Assembly (NCBI RefSeq): GCF_900111735.1
Contig: NZ_FOHW01000010.1
Coordinates: 62,001 to 126,000, forward strand
Length of the DNA: 64,000 nucleotides
Direction of reading: 5' to 3'
Source of the DNA: Pseudomonas graminis
Lineage (GTDB): Bacteria > Pseudomonadota > Gammaproteobacteria > Pseudomonadales > Pseudomonadaceae
In this document: in pieces, positions 40,860 through 49,481 of the stretch
Position numbering within the stretch: position 1 is the first letter of the stretch
Layout of the letters: the number at the start of each line of letters is the position of its first letter
Notes under the pieces: generated by a model
Databases searched by the model: none
What the model was told of the DNA's origin: nothing
The model's input: only the letters and a program-made list of their open reading frames with translations
Position numbers and translations under genes: made by a program

Positions 40860-41375
40860 ATGCCACGTCACCTGATCAAGCGGTACATGCCCGATCCGAA
40901 CAGCATCCGGGAACACAAATCCTTACGCTTTCTTGGCTCTCTTCTGCACGATCCCAACCTCTGGCACCTCAATCGACATTCCGTGGCACGCGCGATGGGG
41001 ATCGGGCTGTTCGCCGCTTTGATGCCGATGCCGTTGCAGATGCTGCTGGCCGCCGTGCTGGCAATCTGGGTGCGGGCCAATATGCCGATCGCCGTCAGTC
41101 TGTGCTGGCTGACCAATCCGCTGACGATGCCGCCGGTGTTCTATTGCACCTATAAAATCGGCGCACTGCTGATGGGTTTGCCGCCGCGGCATTTCCCGGA
41201 CGAACTGAGCTGGGACTGGATCAGCGGACAGCTGTCGACCTTGTGGCAGCCGTTTTTGCTGGGATCGGTGGTTGCGGGGATTGTGCTGGGGGTGGCGGGG
41301 TATTTCGGGACGATGGCGTATTGGCGCTGGTGGGTCGGACGGCAGTGGAAGGCGCGCAAGGCTAAACGCCAATAG
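40860..41375 (+). CDS. DUF2062 domain membrane protein
   Basis: 171 residues with two or three hydrophobic segments (about 48-75, 78-95 and 128-150). The pattern NPLTMPPVFY and the N-terminal SVARAMGIGLFAALMPMPLQ identify DUF2062. Function unknown. Divergent from comEC, as in P. aeruginosa. The ATG has no strong Shine-Dalgarno. Confidence 0.85.
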   Translation: MPRHLIKRYMPDPNSIREHKSLRFLGSLLHDPNLWHLNRHSVARAMGIGLFAALMPMPLQMLLAAVLAIWVRANMPIAVSLCWLTNPLTMPPVFYCTYKIGALLMGLPPRHFPDELSWDWISGQLSTLWQPFLLGSVVAGIVLGVAGYFGTMAYWRWWVGRQWKARKAKRQ

Positions 41376-41391
41376 CAAGGACACAGGAAAT

Positions 41392-41496
41392 GATCGTTCC
41401 CACGCTCCGCGTGGTAATGCCTCTTATGACGCTCCGCGTCACTGGCAACGCAGAGCGTTTGGGGGCGGCATTACCTCGCGGAGCGTGGGAACGATC
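41392..41496. repeat. Long imperfect palindrome, REP-like family C
   Basis: Two 30-base arms (41392-41421 and 41467-41496) are inverted copies with one mismatch, built around GATCGTTCCCACGCTCCGCG. The centre contains a second small palindrome (TGACGCTCCGCGTCA). A single arm of the same family is at 48000-48055. It lies between convergent genes. Confidence 0.85.
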
Positions 41497-41509
41497 GTTC
41501 TGAAATCCG

Positions 41510-42289
41510 TTACTGACGCATCCCGCGCCCGCTCACCAGGAGCCGCGCGCAGCCGAGGTACAGCACGATGGTCGCAACGACCATGAACGCCAGGGCGATG
41601 CTGATCTTGATGTCCGACACGCCGAGAATACCGAAGCGAAACGCGTTGACCATGTGCAGCACCGGGTTGGCCAGCGACACGGTTTGCCAGAACGGCGGCA
41701 GCAGGTTGATCGAGTAAAACACCCCGCCCAGGTAGGTCAACGGCGTCAGCACAAAAGTCGGGATGATCGAAATATCATCGAAGTTGCGCGCAAACACGGC
41801 GTTGATGAAGCCCAGCAGCGAGAAAATCGTCGCGGTCAGCAGCACCACGATGATGGTGATGCCCAGGTGATGCACCTGCAGGTCGGTGAAGAACATCGAC
41901 AGCATCGTGACGATCACCCCCACCGCCAGCCCGCGCAGCACGCCGCCGATGGTGTAGCCGATCAAAATGGTGTGCGGCGACACCGGCGAAACCATCAACT
42001 CTTCAACCGAACGCTGGAACTTGGCACCGAAGAAGCTCGAGACCACGTTGCCGTAGGAGTTGGTGATCACCGACATCATGATCAGGCCGGGCACGATGTA
42101 CTGCATGTAGGTGAAGCCACCCATGTCGCCGATCTGCCGACCGATCAGGTTGCCGAAGATCACGAAGTACAGAACCATGGTGATCGCCGGCGGCAGCAGG
42201 GTCTGCGGCCAGATCCGCATAAAACGCCGGACCTCACGGTAAACAATGGTGTTCAAGGCAATCAGATTGGGGCGCAGCTCCGAGCTCAT
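41510..42289 (-). CDS. ABC-2 type transporter permease (YadH-like)
   Basis: 259 residues with six membrane segments, ABC-2 permease family. SSFFGAKFQRSVEELMVSPV matches the conserved cytoplasmic loop of YadH-type exporters. It overlaps the upstream ATPase gene by four bases (ATGA). Substrate unknown; polysaccharide or drug export is typical of the family. Confidence 0.9.
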   Translation of the reverse strand: MSSELRPNLIALNTIVYREVRRFMRIWPQTLLPPAITMVLYFVIFGNLIGRQIGDMGGFTYMQYIVPGLIMMSVITNSYGNVVSSFFGAKFQRSVEELMVSPVSPHTILIGYTIGGVLRGLAVGVIVTMLSMFFTDLQVHHLGITIIVVLLTATIFSLLGFINAVFARNFDDISIIPTFVLTPLTYLGGVFYSINLLPPFWQTVSLANPVLHMVNAFRFGILGVSDIKISIALAFMVVATIVLYLGCARLLVSGRGMRQ

Positions 42290-43218
42290 ATCGCCACCTT
42301 CGCCAGATTCTTCTCGACCAGACCCACGAACAACTCCTCAAGGCGATTGGTTTTATTGCGCAGGCTCAACACCTGGATGTTCTGCAGGGACAACTGACTG
42401 AACAGCGAGGTGATGCCGATGGTTTTGTCGACCTGCACCTCCAGCGTCTGGTTGTCCACCAGTTTCACCGGATAGCCGTTGAGCTGAGGCGCCGCTTGCA
42501 GCGGATCGCGCAGGTCCAGCAGGAAGGTCTCGACGGTCAGTTTGTTGAGCAGCGTCTTCATGCCGGTGTTTTCGATGATCGTGCCGTGATCGATGATGCC
42601 GATGTTGCGGCACAGCTGCTCAGCCTCCTCCAGGTAATGGGTGGTGAGGATGATGGTGATGCCTTTCTCGTTCAGCTCGGTGAGAAAGGTCCACATCGAA
42701 CGGCGCAGCTCGATGTCAACGCCGGCGGTAGGCTCGTCGAGGATCAACAGACGCGGCTCGTGAATCAGTGCGCGGGCGATCATCAAACGGCGCTTCATGC
42801 CGCCGGACAACGAACGGGAAGGCACATCGCGCTTGTCCCACAGCCCCAATTGGGTCAGGTACTGCTCGGCACGCTCTTTGGCGATCTTCGGCGGAATGCC
42901 GTAATAACCCGCTTGGGTCACGACGATGTCGAAGGTCTTCTCGAACTGATTGAAATTGAATTCCTGCGGTACCACGCCGATCGAGCGCTTGAGCTGCGCC
43001 GGATTGCGATCAAGGTCGTGGCCGAAAATGTTCACCGTGCCGCTGGTCTTGTTGACCAAGGTCGAGATGATCCCGATGGTGGTGGATTTGCCGGCGCCGT
43101 TGGGGCCGAGCAATGCGAAGAAATCACCCTCGGCGACGTCCAGATCAATGCCCTTGAGGGCCTGGAAACCGTTGCCGTAGGTCTTGGTTAGCTGCCGGAT
43201 GGACAGAGCTGAACTCAT
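42286..43218 (-). CDS. ABC transporter ATP-binding protein (YadG-like)
   Basis: 310 residues. Walker A GPNGAGKST, signature LSGGM, Walker B LLILDEPTAGVD and the switch histidine in LTTHYLEEAE are all intact. A C-terminal extension of about 80 residues is normal for this subfamily. The ATG at 43218 was preferred to a GTG four codons upstream; neither has a good Shine-Dalgarno. Confidence 0.92.
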   Translation of the reverse strand: MSSALSIRQLTKTYGNGFQALKGIDLDVAEGDFFALLGPNGAGKSTTIGIISTLVNKTSGTVNIFGHDLDRNPAQLKRSIGVVPQEFNFNQFEKTFDIVVTQAGYYGIPPKIAKERAEQYLTQLGLWDKRDVPSRSLSGGMKRRLMIARALIHEPRLLILDEPTAGVDIELRRSMWTFLTELNEKGITIILTTHYLEEAEQLCRNIGIIDHGTIIENTGMKTLLNKLTVETFLLDLRDPLQAAPQLNGYPVKLVDNQTLEVQVDKTIGITSLFSQLSLQNIQVLSLRNKTNRLEELFVGLVEKNLAKVAI

Positions 43219-43436
43219 GACTGAACACACACCAATAGAAATGAAAAGGGAAGATAAACGAATACGAACGTGCAGTTGCCGGGCTCAGCGGCGCGCTGAC
43301 ATTTACCGTGCCGCGCAGCTGGAATATCAGGCGCGACACAAGGCTACAAATGCAGCGGCCGCAATGTTGCGGGCCGATGCCGCCCAAGTACAGCGACATC
43401 GGTTGATAGTCAGTATTAACTCGACACGGGCTTAAC

Positions 43437-44060
43437 TCAGGTGAGCGCGGTCATCACGGCCTTCTGATACGCCGGACGCTGCTGCAAACGTTCGTACCAG
43501 GCTTTGAGGTGGGGCAGCTCAAGGCGTTCAATCGGCATTTCGAACCAGGGATAAGCGAAGCAGCCCAGAGGAATGTCACCCACGCCGAATTCGTCGCCCG
43601 AGAGGTACGGCTGATGCGCCAGTGCTGCGTCAACGATGACCAGCAGGCGCTCGACCTCGGCTTTCGCCGCGTTGATCTGCGTCCAGTCCTGTTTGTCGGC
43701 TGGCGTGCGTAATACGCCCCAGAACACAGGGCGGAAGGGGCCGGCGAGCGTCGAGGTGGTCCAGTCCATCCACTTTTCAGCCTGGGCACGCGCTTTGGGG
43801 CTGGCCGGATAGAGAGCAGAGTCCGGCGCGTATTGCGCGGCCAGGTAGCGAACGATGGTGTTGGACTCCCACAGCACGAAGTCGCCATCTTCGATCATCG
43901 GCACCACGCCGTTGGGGTTCTTCGCCAGGTACTCGGGCTGATCGTTGATGCCAAAGGCGCCGCCGGCATTCAGCGACTCGTAGTCGAGCCCCAGTTCCTC
44001 GGCGATCCACAATGCCTTGCGCACATTGGACGAGTTCTTGCGGCCCCAGATCTTCAACAT
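43437..44060 (-). CDS. Glutathione S-transferase family protein
   Basis: 207 residues. The N-terminal thioredoxin-like domain has KIWGRKNSSNVRKALW (Ser/Asn at the thiol-activating site) and a cis-proline in GVVPMIED, with an all-helical C-terminal domain. The start has GGAG ten bases upstream. It matches the PA2813 position, between the ABC exporter and fadE. Confidence 0.88.
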   Translation of the reverse strand: MLKIWGRKNSSNVRKALWIAEELGLDYESLNAGGAFGINDQPEYLAKNPNGVVPMIEDGDFVLWESNTIVRYLAAQYAPDSALYPASPKARAQAEKWMDWTTSTLAGPFRPVFWGVLRTPADKQDWTQINAAKAEVERLLVIVDAALAHQPYLSGDEFGVGDIPLGCFAYPWFEMPIERLELPHLKAWYERLQQRPAYQKAVMTALT

Positions 44061-44273
44061 GTTGTCATTCTCCGTGTGGTCAACGAGCGATGAGTGGCGT
44101 TTGCGGCGGGCCACAGTCTACTCCGGGATGCGGGTGTTCAAGCCACAACTTCCTGCGCATCGGCCAGCCCCCGAACTCCCTTGGTAGCACGGGGTCACTA
44201 TCGATGCGCGGACCAGAGCGGTCGACTGCGCAGCCGGTCGCGCTTATCGCGCCGTCATCATGGAGGGCTGTTT

Positions 44274-46718
44274 ATGTTGTTGCTGTGGATCGTAGTGTTG
44301 GTGGTTGGCGTGGCCTGGCTGGCCCATCGCAGAATTGCGCCCTTCCCCGCTTTGGGCATCGTCGCCGTGTACCTGCTGGCAATGGGCGCGTTCAGCCATG
44401 CCCACGGCTGGATGGTCATCCCATGGGTGTTGTGGCTGGGCGTCGCGTTGCTGCTGGCGCTGCCGGACCTGCGCCGCAAACACTTCAGTGCGCCAATGTT
44501 CTCGTGGTTTCAGAAAGTGCTGCCGCCGATGTCCGCTACCGAACGCGACGCCATTGACGCCGGCACGGTGTGGTGGGATGGCGAGCTGTTCAGCGGCCGA
44601 CCGGACTGGAACACCCTGCTCAGCTACCCTAAGAGCACGCTGACCGACGAAGAGCAGGCCTTCCTTGATGGCCCAACCGAAGAACTCTGCGCCATGGTCA
44701 GCGACTGGGAAATCGGTCAGGCCATGGACCTGCCGCCAGAAGCGTGGGCCCATATAAAAGAGCACGGCTTCTTTGCTTTGATCATTCCCAAGGAATACGG
44801 CGGCAAGGGGTTCTCGGCCTACGCCCACTCGCAAGTGGCGATGAAGCTGGCGACCCGCAGCGGCGATCTGGCCTCCACCGTGATGGTGCCCAACTCGCTG
44901 GGCCCGGCAGAGCTGCTGTTGCATTACGGCACCGATGAGCAGCGCAATCACTACTTGCCACGCCTGGCCCGTGGCGACGAGATCCCGTGCTTTGCATTGA
45001 CCGGCCCGCTGGCTGGCTCCGACGCAGGGGCGATGCCGGACACCGGCATCATCTGCAAGGGCCAGTGGGAAGGGGAGGAAGTCATCGGCCTGCGCCTGAA
45101 TTGGGAAAAGCGCTACATCACCCTTGGCCCGGTGGCTACCCTCCTCGGCCTCGCCTTCAAGGCCTACGACCCTGAGCATCTGCTGGGCGAAGAAGTAGAC
45201 CTGGGCATTACCCTGGCGCTGATTCCGACCGACACCGCTGGTGTCGAGATCGGTCGTCGTCATGTGCCACTGGGCGCGGCGTTCATGAACGGGCCGAACT
45301 CCGGGAAGGACGTGTTCATTCCGCTGGAATACCTCATCGGCGGCCAGGACATGCTTGGCAAAGGCTGGATGATGCTGATGAATTGTCTGTCGGTCGGGCG
45401 TTCGATTTCCCTGCCTGCAGTCGGTACCGGCGCCGCGAAGTTCACCAGCCTGGTCACCGGCCAGTACACCCAGGTTCGCGAGCAGTTCAACGTACCCCTG
45501 GCAGCGTTCGAAGGGATTCAGGAATCCCTCGCGCGAATCGGCGGCAACGCCTGGCTGATGGACAGCGCACGCATCCTGACTGCCAACGCGGTCGACCTGG
45601 GCGAGAAGCCTTCGGTGCTGTCGGCAATTTTGAAATACCACCTGACCGAGCGCGGCCGCGAGTGCATCACCCACGCGATGGACGTGCACGGCGGCAAGGG
45701 CATCATCATGGGCCCGAACAACTATCTGGGCCGCTCGTGGCAGGGCGCGCCGATCTTTATCACCGTGGAAGGCGCGAACATTCTCTCGCGCAACTTGATG
45801 ATCTTTGGTCAGGGCGCCATTCGTTGCCATCCGTTCGTGCTGAAGGAAATGGCCCTCGCCGGTCGTCAGGATCATGACCGGGCGGTGGTGGAATTCGACG
45901 GCCTGCTGATGCAGCACATTGGTTTCGCCGTGCGTAACGCGGCCAGTACGCTGGTGTTGAACCTGGGCCTTGGGCATTTCGAAAGCGTGCCGGGCGATCG
46001 CCTGAGTCAGGGTTATTTCCGCGCGCTGAACCGTCAGGCGGCCGCTTTCGCAATGCTGGCTGATCTGAGCATGATGCTGCTGGGCGGCGAACTGAAACGT
46101 CGCGAGCGTCTCTCGGCACGCCTGGGCGATGTGCTGAGCCACATGTACCTGGCGTCCGCCGCGCTCAAGCGTTACCACGATCTGGATTACCCCGAAGCAC
46201 TGGCGCCGCTGTTTTGCTGGTCCATGGAAGAAGCGCTGGGTGAGTCGGAGCGTGCGCTGGACGAGTTGCTGAGCAATTTCCCGAACTGGATTCTCGGCGG
46301 GCTGCTGCGGGTCATCGTGTTCCCGTTCGGCCGTCGCCACAAAGGGCCATCGGACCGGCTTGATGCCCAGGTCGCGGAGATCCTTGGTCGCGCCAAAGGC
46401 GACCCGGCGCTGGAATCGGTGCTTGCCGGTTGCTATCGCCCGACCGACTCAGAGGATCCGGTCGGTGCGTTGCAGCACGCGAGCGACTTGCTCAGCGGCG
46501 CCAAGGCTATTCGCGGCAAACTTCATCACGCGGTGAAAAGCGGTCAGGTCAAGCCTGAAGGAGGCGCGCATCTGATCGACGCCGCGCTCAACGCGGGCGT
46601 TTTGCAGGCAGCGGAAGCGGAAACCTTGCGCGCTGCAGAGGCGGCGCGCCGCAAGGTGATTGATGTGGATGATTTCGACAAGGAGGAGCTGGTCGCCACC
46701 GAAGGCAAAATCCGCTGA
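44274..46718 (+). CDS. fadE: Acyl-CoA dehydrogenase FadE
   Basis: 814 residues, the same length as E. coli FadE. Two N-terminal membrane segments (about 2-18 and 26-64) are followed by the acyl-CoA dehydrogenase fold (about 130-480) and the long C-terminal DUF1974 region. It carries out the first, FAD-dependent step of beta-oxidation at the membrane. The start has GGAGG about eight bases upstream. CFALTGPLAGSDAGA and MDVHGGKGIIMGPNN are characteristic. Confidence 0.93.
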   Translation: MLLLWIVVLVVGVAWLAHRRIAPFPALGIVAVYLLAMGAFSHAHGWMVIPWVLWLGVALLLALPDLRRKHFSAPMFSWFQKVLPPMSATERDAIDAGTVWWDGELFSGRPDWNTLLSYPKSTLTDEEQAFLDGPTEELCAMVSDWEIGQAMDLPPEAWAHIKEHGFFALIIPKEYGGKGFSAYAHSQVAMKLATRSGDLASTVMVPNSLGPAELLLHYGTDEQRNHYLPRLARGDEIPCFALTGPLAGSDAGAMPDTGIICKGQWEGEEVIGLRLNWEKRYITLGPVATLLGLAFKAYDPEHLLGEEVDLGITLALIPTDTAGVEIGRRHVPLGAAFMNGPNSGKDVFIPLEYLIGGQDMLGKGWMMLMNCLSVGRSISLPAVGTGAAKFTSLVTGQYTQVREQFNVPLAAFEGIQESLARIGGNAWLMDSARILTANAVDLGEKPSVLSAILKYHLTERGRECITHAMDVHGGKGIIMGPNNYLGRSWQGAPIFITVEGANILSRNLMIFGQGAIRCHPFVLKEMALAGRQDHDRAVVEFDGLLMQHIGFAVRNAASTLVLNLGLGHFESVPGDRLSQGYFRALNRQAAAFAMLADLSMMLLGGELKRRERLSARLGDVLSHMYLASAALKRYHDLDYPEALAPLFCWSMEEALGESERALDELLSNFPNWILGGLLRVIVFPFGRRHKGPSDRLDAQVAEILGRAKGDPALESVLAGCYRPTDSEDPVGALQHASDLLSGAKAIRGKLHHAVKSGQVKPEGGAHLIDAALNAGVLQAAEAETLRAAEAARRKVIDVDDFDKEELVATEGKIR

Positions 46719-46735
46719 TTAATTGAGGCAAACCC

Positions 46736-46826
46736 TGTAGGAGCGCGCTTGCCCGCGATTGCGGTGGGTCAGCACCATAAACGTTAGCTGACACGCAACA
46801 TTCGCGGGCAAGCGCGCTCCTACAGG
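46736..46826. repeat. Inverted pair of REP-like elements, family B
   Basis: Two copies of TAGGAGCGCGCTTGCCCGCG face each other across about 50 bases, forming a BIME-like structure. The same arrangement occurs at 59917-60006 and a single copy at 51102-51134. Confidence 0.88.
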
Positions 46827-46916
46827 CGCTGCCCACGACTTACGTCTACATACACCGCTCTGGCGAATTGTCCTACACTCCTTGGTAACAACAAGAAAAC
46901 ACCAAGGGGACGCATC

Positions 46917-47120
46917 ATGATCGACCAACGCCTGACCCATCGCTGCCTGCTCTCCGAAATCGCCTCGGGGGAGGATCTTTCCAGCGGCAAGCCAACACAA
47001 ACGCTGCAAACCCTTCTGATGATGGGCTTCGTCACCCGTCTGCCCAGTCCCGACCGGACCTTTGCGCACCTCGCCCTCACTGAAGCAGGCCACCGGTATC
47101 TGGCCGGGTTGTGGCATTGA
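46917..47120 (+). CDS. Small conserved hypothetical protein
   Basis: 67 residues beginning MIDQRLTHRCLLSEIASGED. AAGGGG is well placed before the ATG and the codon usage is like the neighbours. The helical pattern followed by a possible wing (AHLALTEAGHRYL) resembles a minimal winged-helix domain, but this is only a guess. It sits between fadE and the PA2817-type gene. Confidence 0.7.
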   Translation: MIDQRLTHRCLLSEIASGEDLSSGKPTQTLQTLLMMGFVTRLPSPDRTFAHLALTEAGHRYLAGLWH

Positions 47121-47184
47121 GATAGCCGCAGGCGGCGGGGCCCTCTATACTCCCGCGCCTGTTTTTGTCTCTGAGGGCTTCATC

Positions 47185-47595
47185 ATGGCCGACGCCAATC
47201 TCGACCACATCATGAATCTGCTGTTGCATTTGCGCGGCATCCTGGTCGCGCTGGGAGAGGCCGAGCAGGTCCCCGAAGAAAGTCATGCGCTGTTTCTGGA
47301 GCGGTACGATGAGTTGCTGACGCTGTTGCCGGCTGATCCGATCGAGAGTCAGTATCTGGGGCAGGATTTGTTGTGTCAGGTGATTCAGCGTTATCCGCAG
47401 ATTGCGCATTTGGTGCCGCGGGATTTGTTGTGGTTTTTTGCGGGCGATTGTCTGCATTTCATGCCGGACGATGAGATTGATTTGTATACGGCGCTGGAGG
47501 AGCGTCGCTTTGAGGCGATGGAGAACGATGAGCCGTTTGACTGGAATCAGGAGAAGCAGTTGTTGGCGATGTCGCAGTCTGAGTCCAAGCATTGA
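47185..47595 (+). CDS. PA2817 family protein
   Basis: 136 residues, acidic, mostly helical, no membrane segment. It corresponds in position and sequence type to PA2817 of P. aeruginosa, a family of unknown function. The ATG giving MADANLDHIMN has GAGGG upstream; the frame is open further upstream without support. Confidence 0.82.
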   Translation: MADANLDHIMNLLLHLRGILVALGEAEQVPEESHALFLERYDELLTLLPADPIESQYLGQDLLCQVIQRYPQIAHLVPRDLLWFFAGDCLHFMPDDEIDLYTALEERRFEAMENDEPFDWNQEKQLLAMSQSESKH

Positions 47596-47624
47596 TCTGA
47601 AGCTATCCGGATCAACATCAAGAG

Positions 47625-47890
47625 CGTCCGCCTGGGGGCGTACTGTTTCGCCTTCGGCGAGTTACTTGGAAAAGCACCCCAAGTAACCAAGGGTGCTTGC
47701 TCCTGGCTAGGTCCCTCCTCCGTCGGGATACCCTCACTCCGACGACGCTCCGTGGGCCCGCGCCGAACGGACATCCATGTCCTGACGGCGCTCTCGCCGC
47801 ATCCATGCGGCTCGACCCACTGCGCATCGTCTGCGTTCGGCCTGCGCCCAAGTCGCGTTCTGCGGTGTCTGGACCTTCTGCGTATGAAGA
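47625..47890. repeat. Dispersed intergenic repeat
   Basis: The stretch begins with GCCTGGGGGCGTACTGTTTC and contains CTTCGGCGAGTTACTTGG and AAGTAACCAAGGGTGCTTGC segments that I recognise as a multi-copy extragenic element of P. fluorescens/P. syringae genomes, often wrongly annotated as a small protein. No gene is supported in 47596-48240, which also contains REP copies at 47966-47990 and 48000-48055. Confidence 0.6.
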
Positions 47891-47965
47891 TCAAGATCAA
47901 GATCAATGGCAGATCAAAGGCTTCCCGTCTGAACCCGGTCCTACTGACTGCACGGGCTGCTCTTC

Positions 47966-48055
47966 GTGGGACCGGCTTTAGCCGGGAAGCTTTTGATGCA
48001 GATCGTTCCCGCGCTCTGCGTGGGAATGCATCCTGTGACGCTCCGCGTCATGCTT
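47966..48055. repeat. Two adjacent REP-like elements (families A and C)
   Basis: GTGGGACCGGCTTTAGCCGG at 47966-47985 matches the cluster at 4233-4372, and GATCGTTCCCGCGCTCTGCG at about 48002 matches an arm of the palindrome at 41392-41496. Confidence 0.8.
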
Positions 48056-48240
48056 GAGCTTTACCGTAAACATCCAGCCAACAAAACATTTCCTGATCTT
48101 ACCGCCGAGCTAAATGCATATTTTTTATAATTAGCTTAGCGCCAAATCGAATTTCACAGACCCTTCGCTTGCCCCTATGTTGCTGACTTGCCCACGCGTG
48201 TCCTCTCGCGTCGGTTGGCCCATCAGTACAAGGAGTTGTC

Positions 48241-49329
48241 ATGAGCGTCGAGTTCATCGGTTATATCGCTACCCAGCCTGGATCGGAAATTCATCCTCGC
48301 AGCGGGACGGCCGTTCAGCCTGAGTATGTCGAGAAAGTCGCCCGAGCCCATGAAGAGGCCGGCTTTGACCGGGCACTGGTCGCTTATCACTCAAACAGCC
48401 CGGACAGCGCGTTCGTGGCGTCGTACGCGGCCAGCGTCACGACAACATTGAAGTTTCTCGTCGCACACCGGCCGGGGTTTATCTCACCCACCGTCGCCGC
48501 TCGGCAATTCGCTACGCTGGATGTGTTCACTGGCGGGCGTATCGCTGTGCACATCATCACCGGCGGCGACGATCAGGAGCTGCGCGCTGACGGCAGTTTC
48601 ATCGGTAAGGATGAGCGCTACGCCCGCACGGACGAGTACCTCGGCGTGGTGCGCCAGGAATGGACGGCCGACAAGCCGTTCGATCATCAGGGAGATTACT
48701 ACCGGTTCGAGGGCGCTCATTCGCTGGTCAAGTCAGCGCAGCAGCCTCACATTCCGCTGTATTTCGGGGGTGCCTCGCAGGCGGCGCTGGAAGTTGCGGG
48801 CAAACACGCTGATGTCTATGCGCTGTGGGGCGAGACCTACGAGCAAGTCAGGGACATCGTCAAACAGGTGCGGGCCGAAGCCGCCAGGCATGGGCGGACG
48901 GTGCGTTTCAGTTTGTCGTTGCGGCCCATTCTGGCGGAGACGGAGGAAAAGGCCTGGGCGCGTGCAGACAGTATTCTGGAGCGGGCGAAGGCCTTGGCCC
49001 AGGCGTCAGGGATCGAGCGTCGCGAGCCGCCGAATGAAGGTTCGCGGCGTTTGCTGGACGCCGCGGCCAAAGGCGCGCGCCTGGACAAACGCTTGTGGAC
49101 CGGCATTGCCGGGTTGCTCGGCGCGAAAGGCAATTCCACGGCGCTGGTGGGTACCGCAGAGCAAGTCGCCGAGGCGCTGCTGGATTATTACGATCTGGGG
49201 ATCACGACGTTCCTGATTCGCGGTTTTGATCCGCTGGAAGATGCGGTCGATTACGGCAAAAAGCTGATCCCGCTGACGCGCAAACTGATCGCGCGACGCG
49301 AGCAGGAGAAGAACGAAAAGGTGGCGTGA
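48241..49329 (+). CDS. SsuD-like flavin-dependent alkanesulfonate monooxygenase
   Basis: 362 residues, bacterial luciferase-like LLM fold. LKFLVAHRPGFISPTVAARQ and the segment IAVHIITGGDDQE are typical of SsuD/MsuD enzymes, which use FMNH2 and O2 to release sulfite from sulfonates. AAGGAG precedes the ATG. No reductase partner is visible here. The exact substrate (sulfonate, sulfone or other) is not defined. Confidence 0.87.
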   Translation: MSVEFIGYIATQPGSEIHPRSGTAVQPEYVEKVARAHEEAGFDRALVAYHSNSPDSAFVASYAASVTTTLKFLVAHRPGFISPTVAARQFATLDVFTGGRIAVHIITGGDDQELRADGSFIGKDERYARTDEYLGVVRQEWTADKPFDHQGDYYRFEGAHSLVKSAQQPHIPLYFGGASQAALEVAGKHADVYALWGETYEQVRDIVKQVRAEAARHGRTVRFSLSLRPILAETEEKAWARADSILERAKALAQASGIERREPPNEGSRRLLDAAAKGARLDKRLWTGIAGLLGAKGNSTALVGTAEQVAEALLDYYDLGITTFLIRGFDPLEDAVDYGKKLIPLTRKLIARREQEKNEKVA

Positions 49330-49367
49330 ACAAAGGCTGTGGCTCACGGTTCCTGCTAACGGCGCTT

Positions 49368-49481
49368 TCATTCGCGAATCAGCGCATTCCAGTGCGGTGT
49401 CATGACAGGCCCTGCGCTGCTTTTGAGCACCCGGGCCTGCTCTTCCACTTTCTTCACCGCCTCTTCAGGCGTTAAGACCGT
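49368..49481 (-). pseudogene. Possible gene remnant downstream of the RTX gene
   Basis: In frame with and directly after the RTX stop codon, 37 sense codons encode TVLTPEEAVKKVEEQ... ending in WNALIRE before a TGA. The composition looks like a genuine protein C-terminus, possibly of a solute-binding protein, but no start or upstream body is present. It may be a fragment left by a deletion, or chance. Confidence 0.3.

Noticed and set aside
41380..41510. Insertion sequence end
   Set aside because: There is a long palindrome but no transposase, target-site duplication or second end within a suitable distance.
44244..46340. Open frame of about 698 codons antisense to fadE
   Set aside because: High Gln/His/Arg composition and no recognisable domain; the sense strand encodes a full-length FadE with a good ribosome binding site.
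46736..46826. CRISPR-like spacing of repeats
   Set aside because: Only two inverted copies are present, with no regular direct repeats and no cas genes, so this is a REP pair and not a CRISPR array.
47697..48057. Short plus- and minus-strand frames in the 47.6-48.2 kb gap
   Set aside because: They cover a dispersed repeat and REP elements, which often yield false proteins in Pseudomonas annotation.
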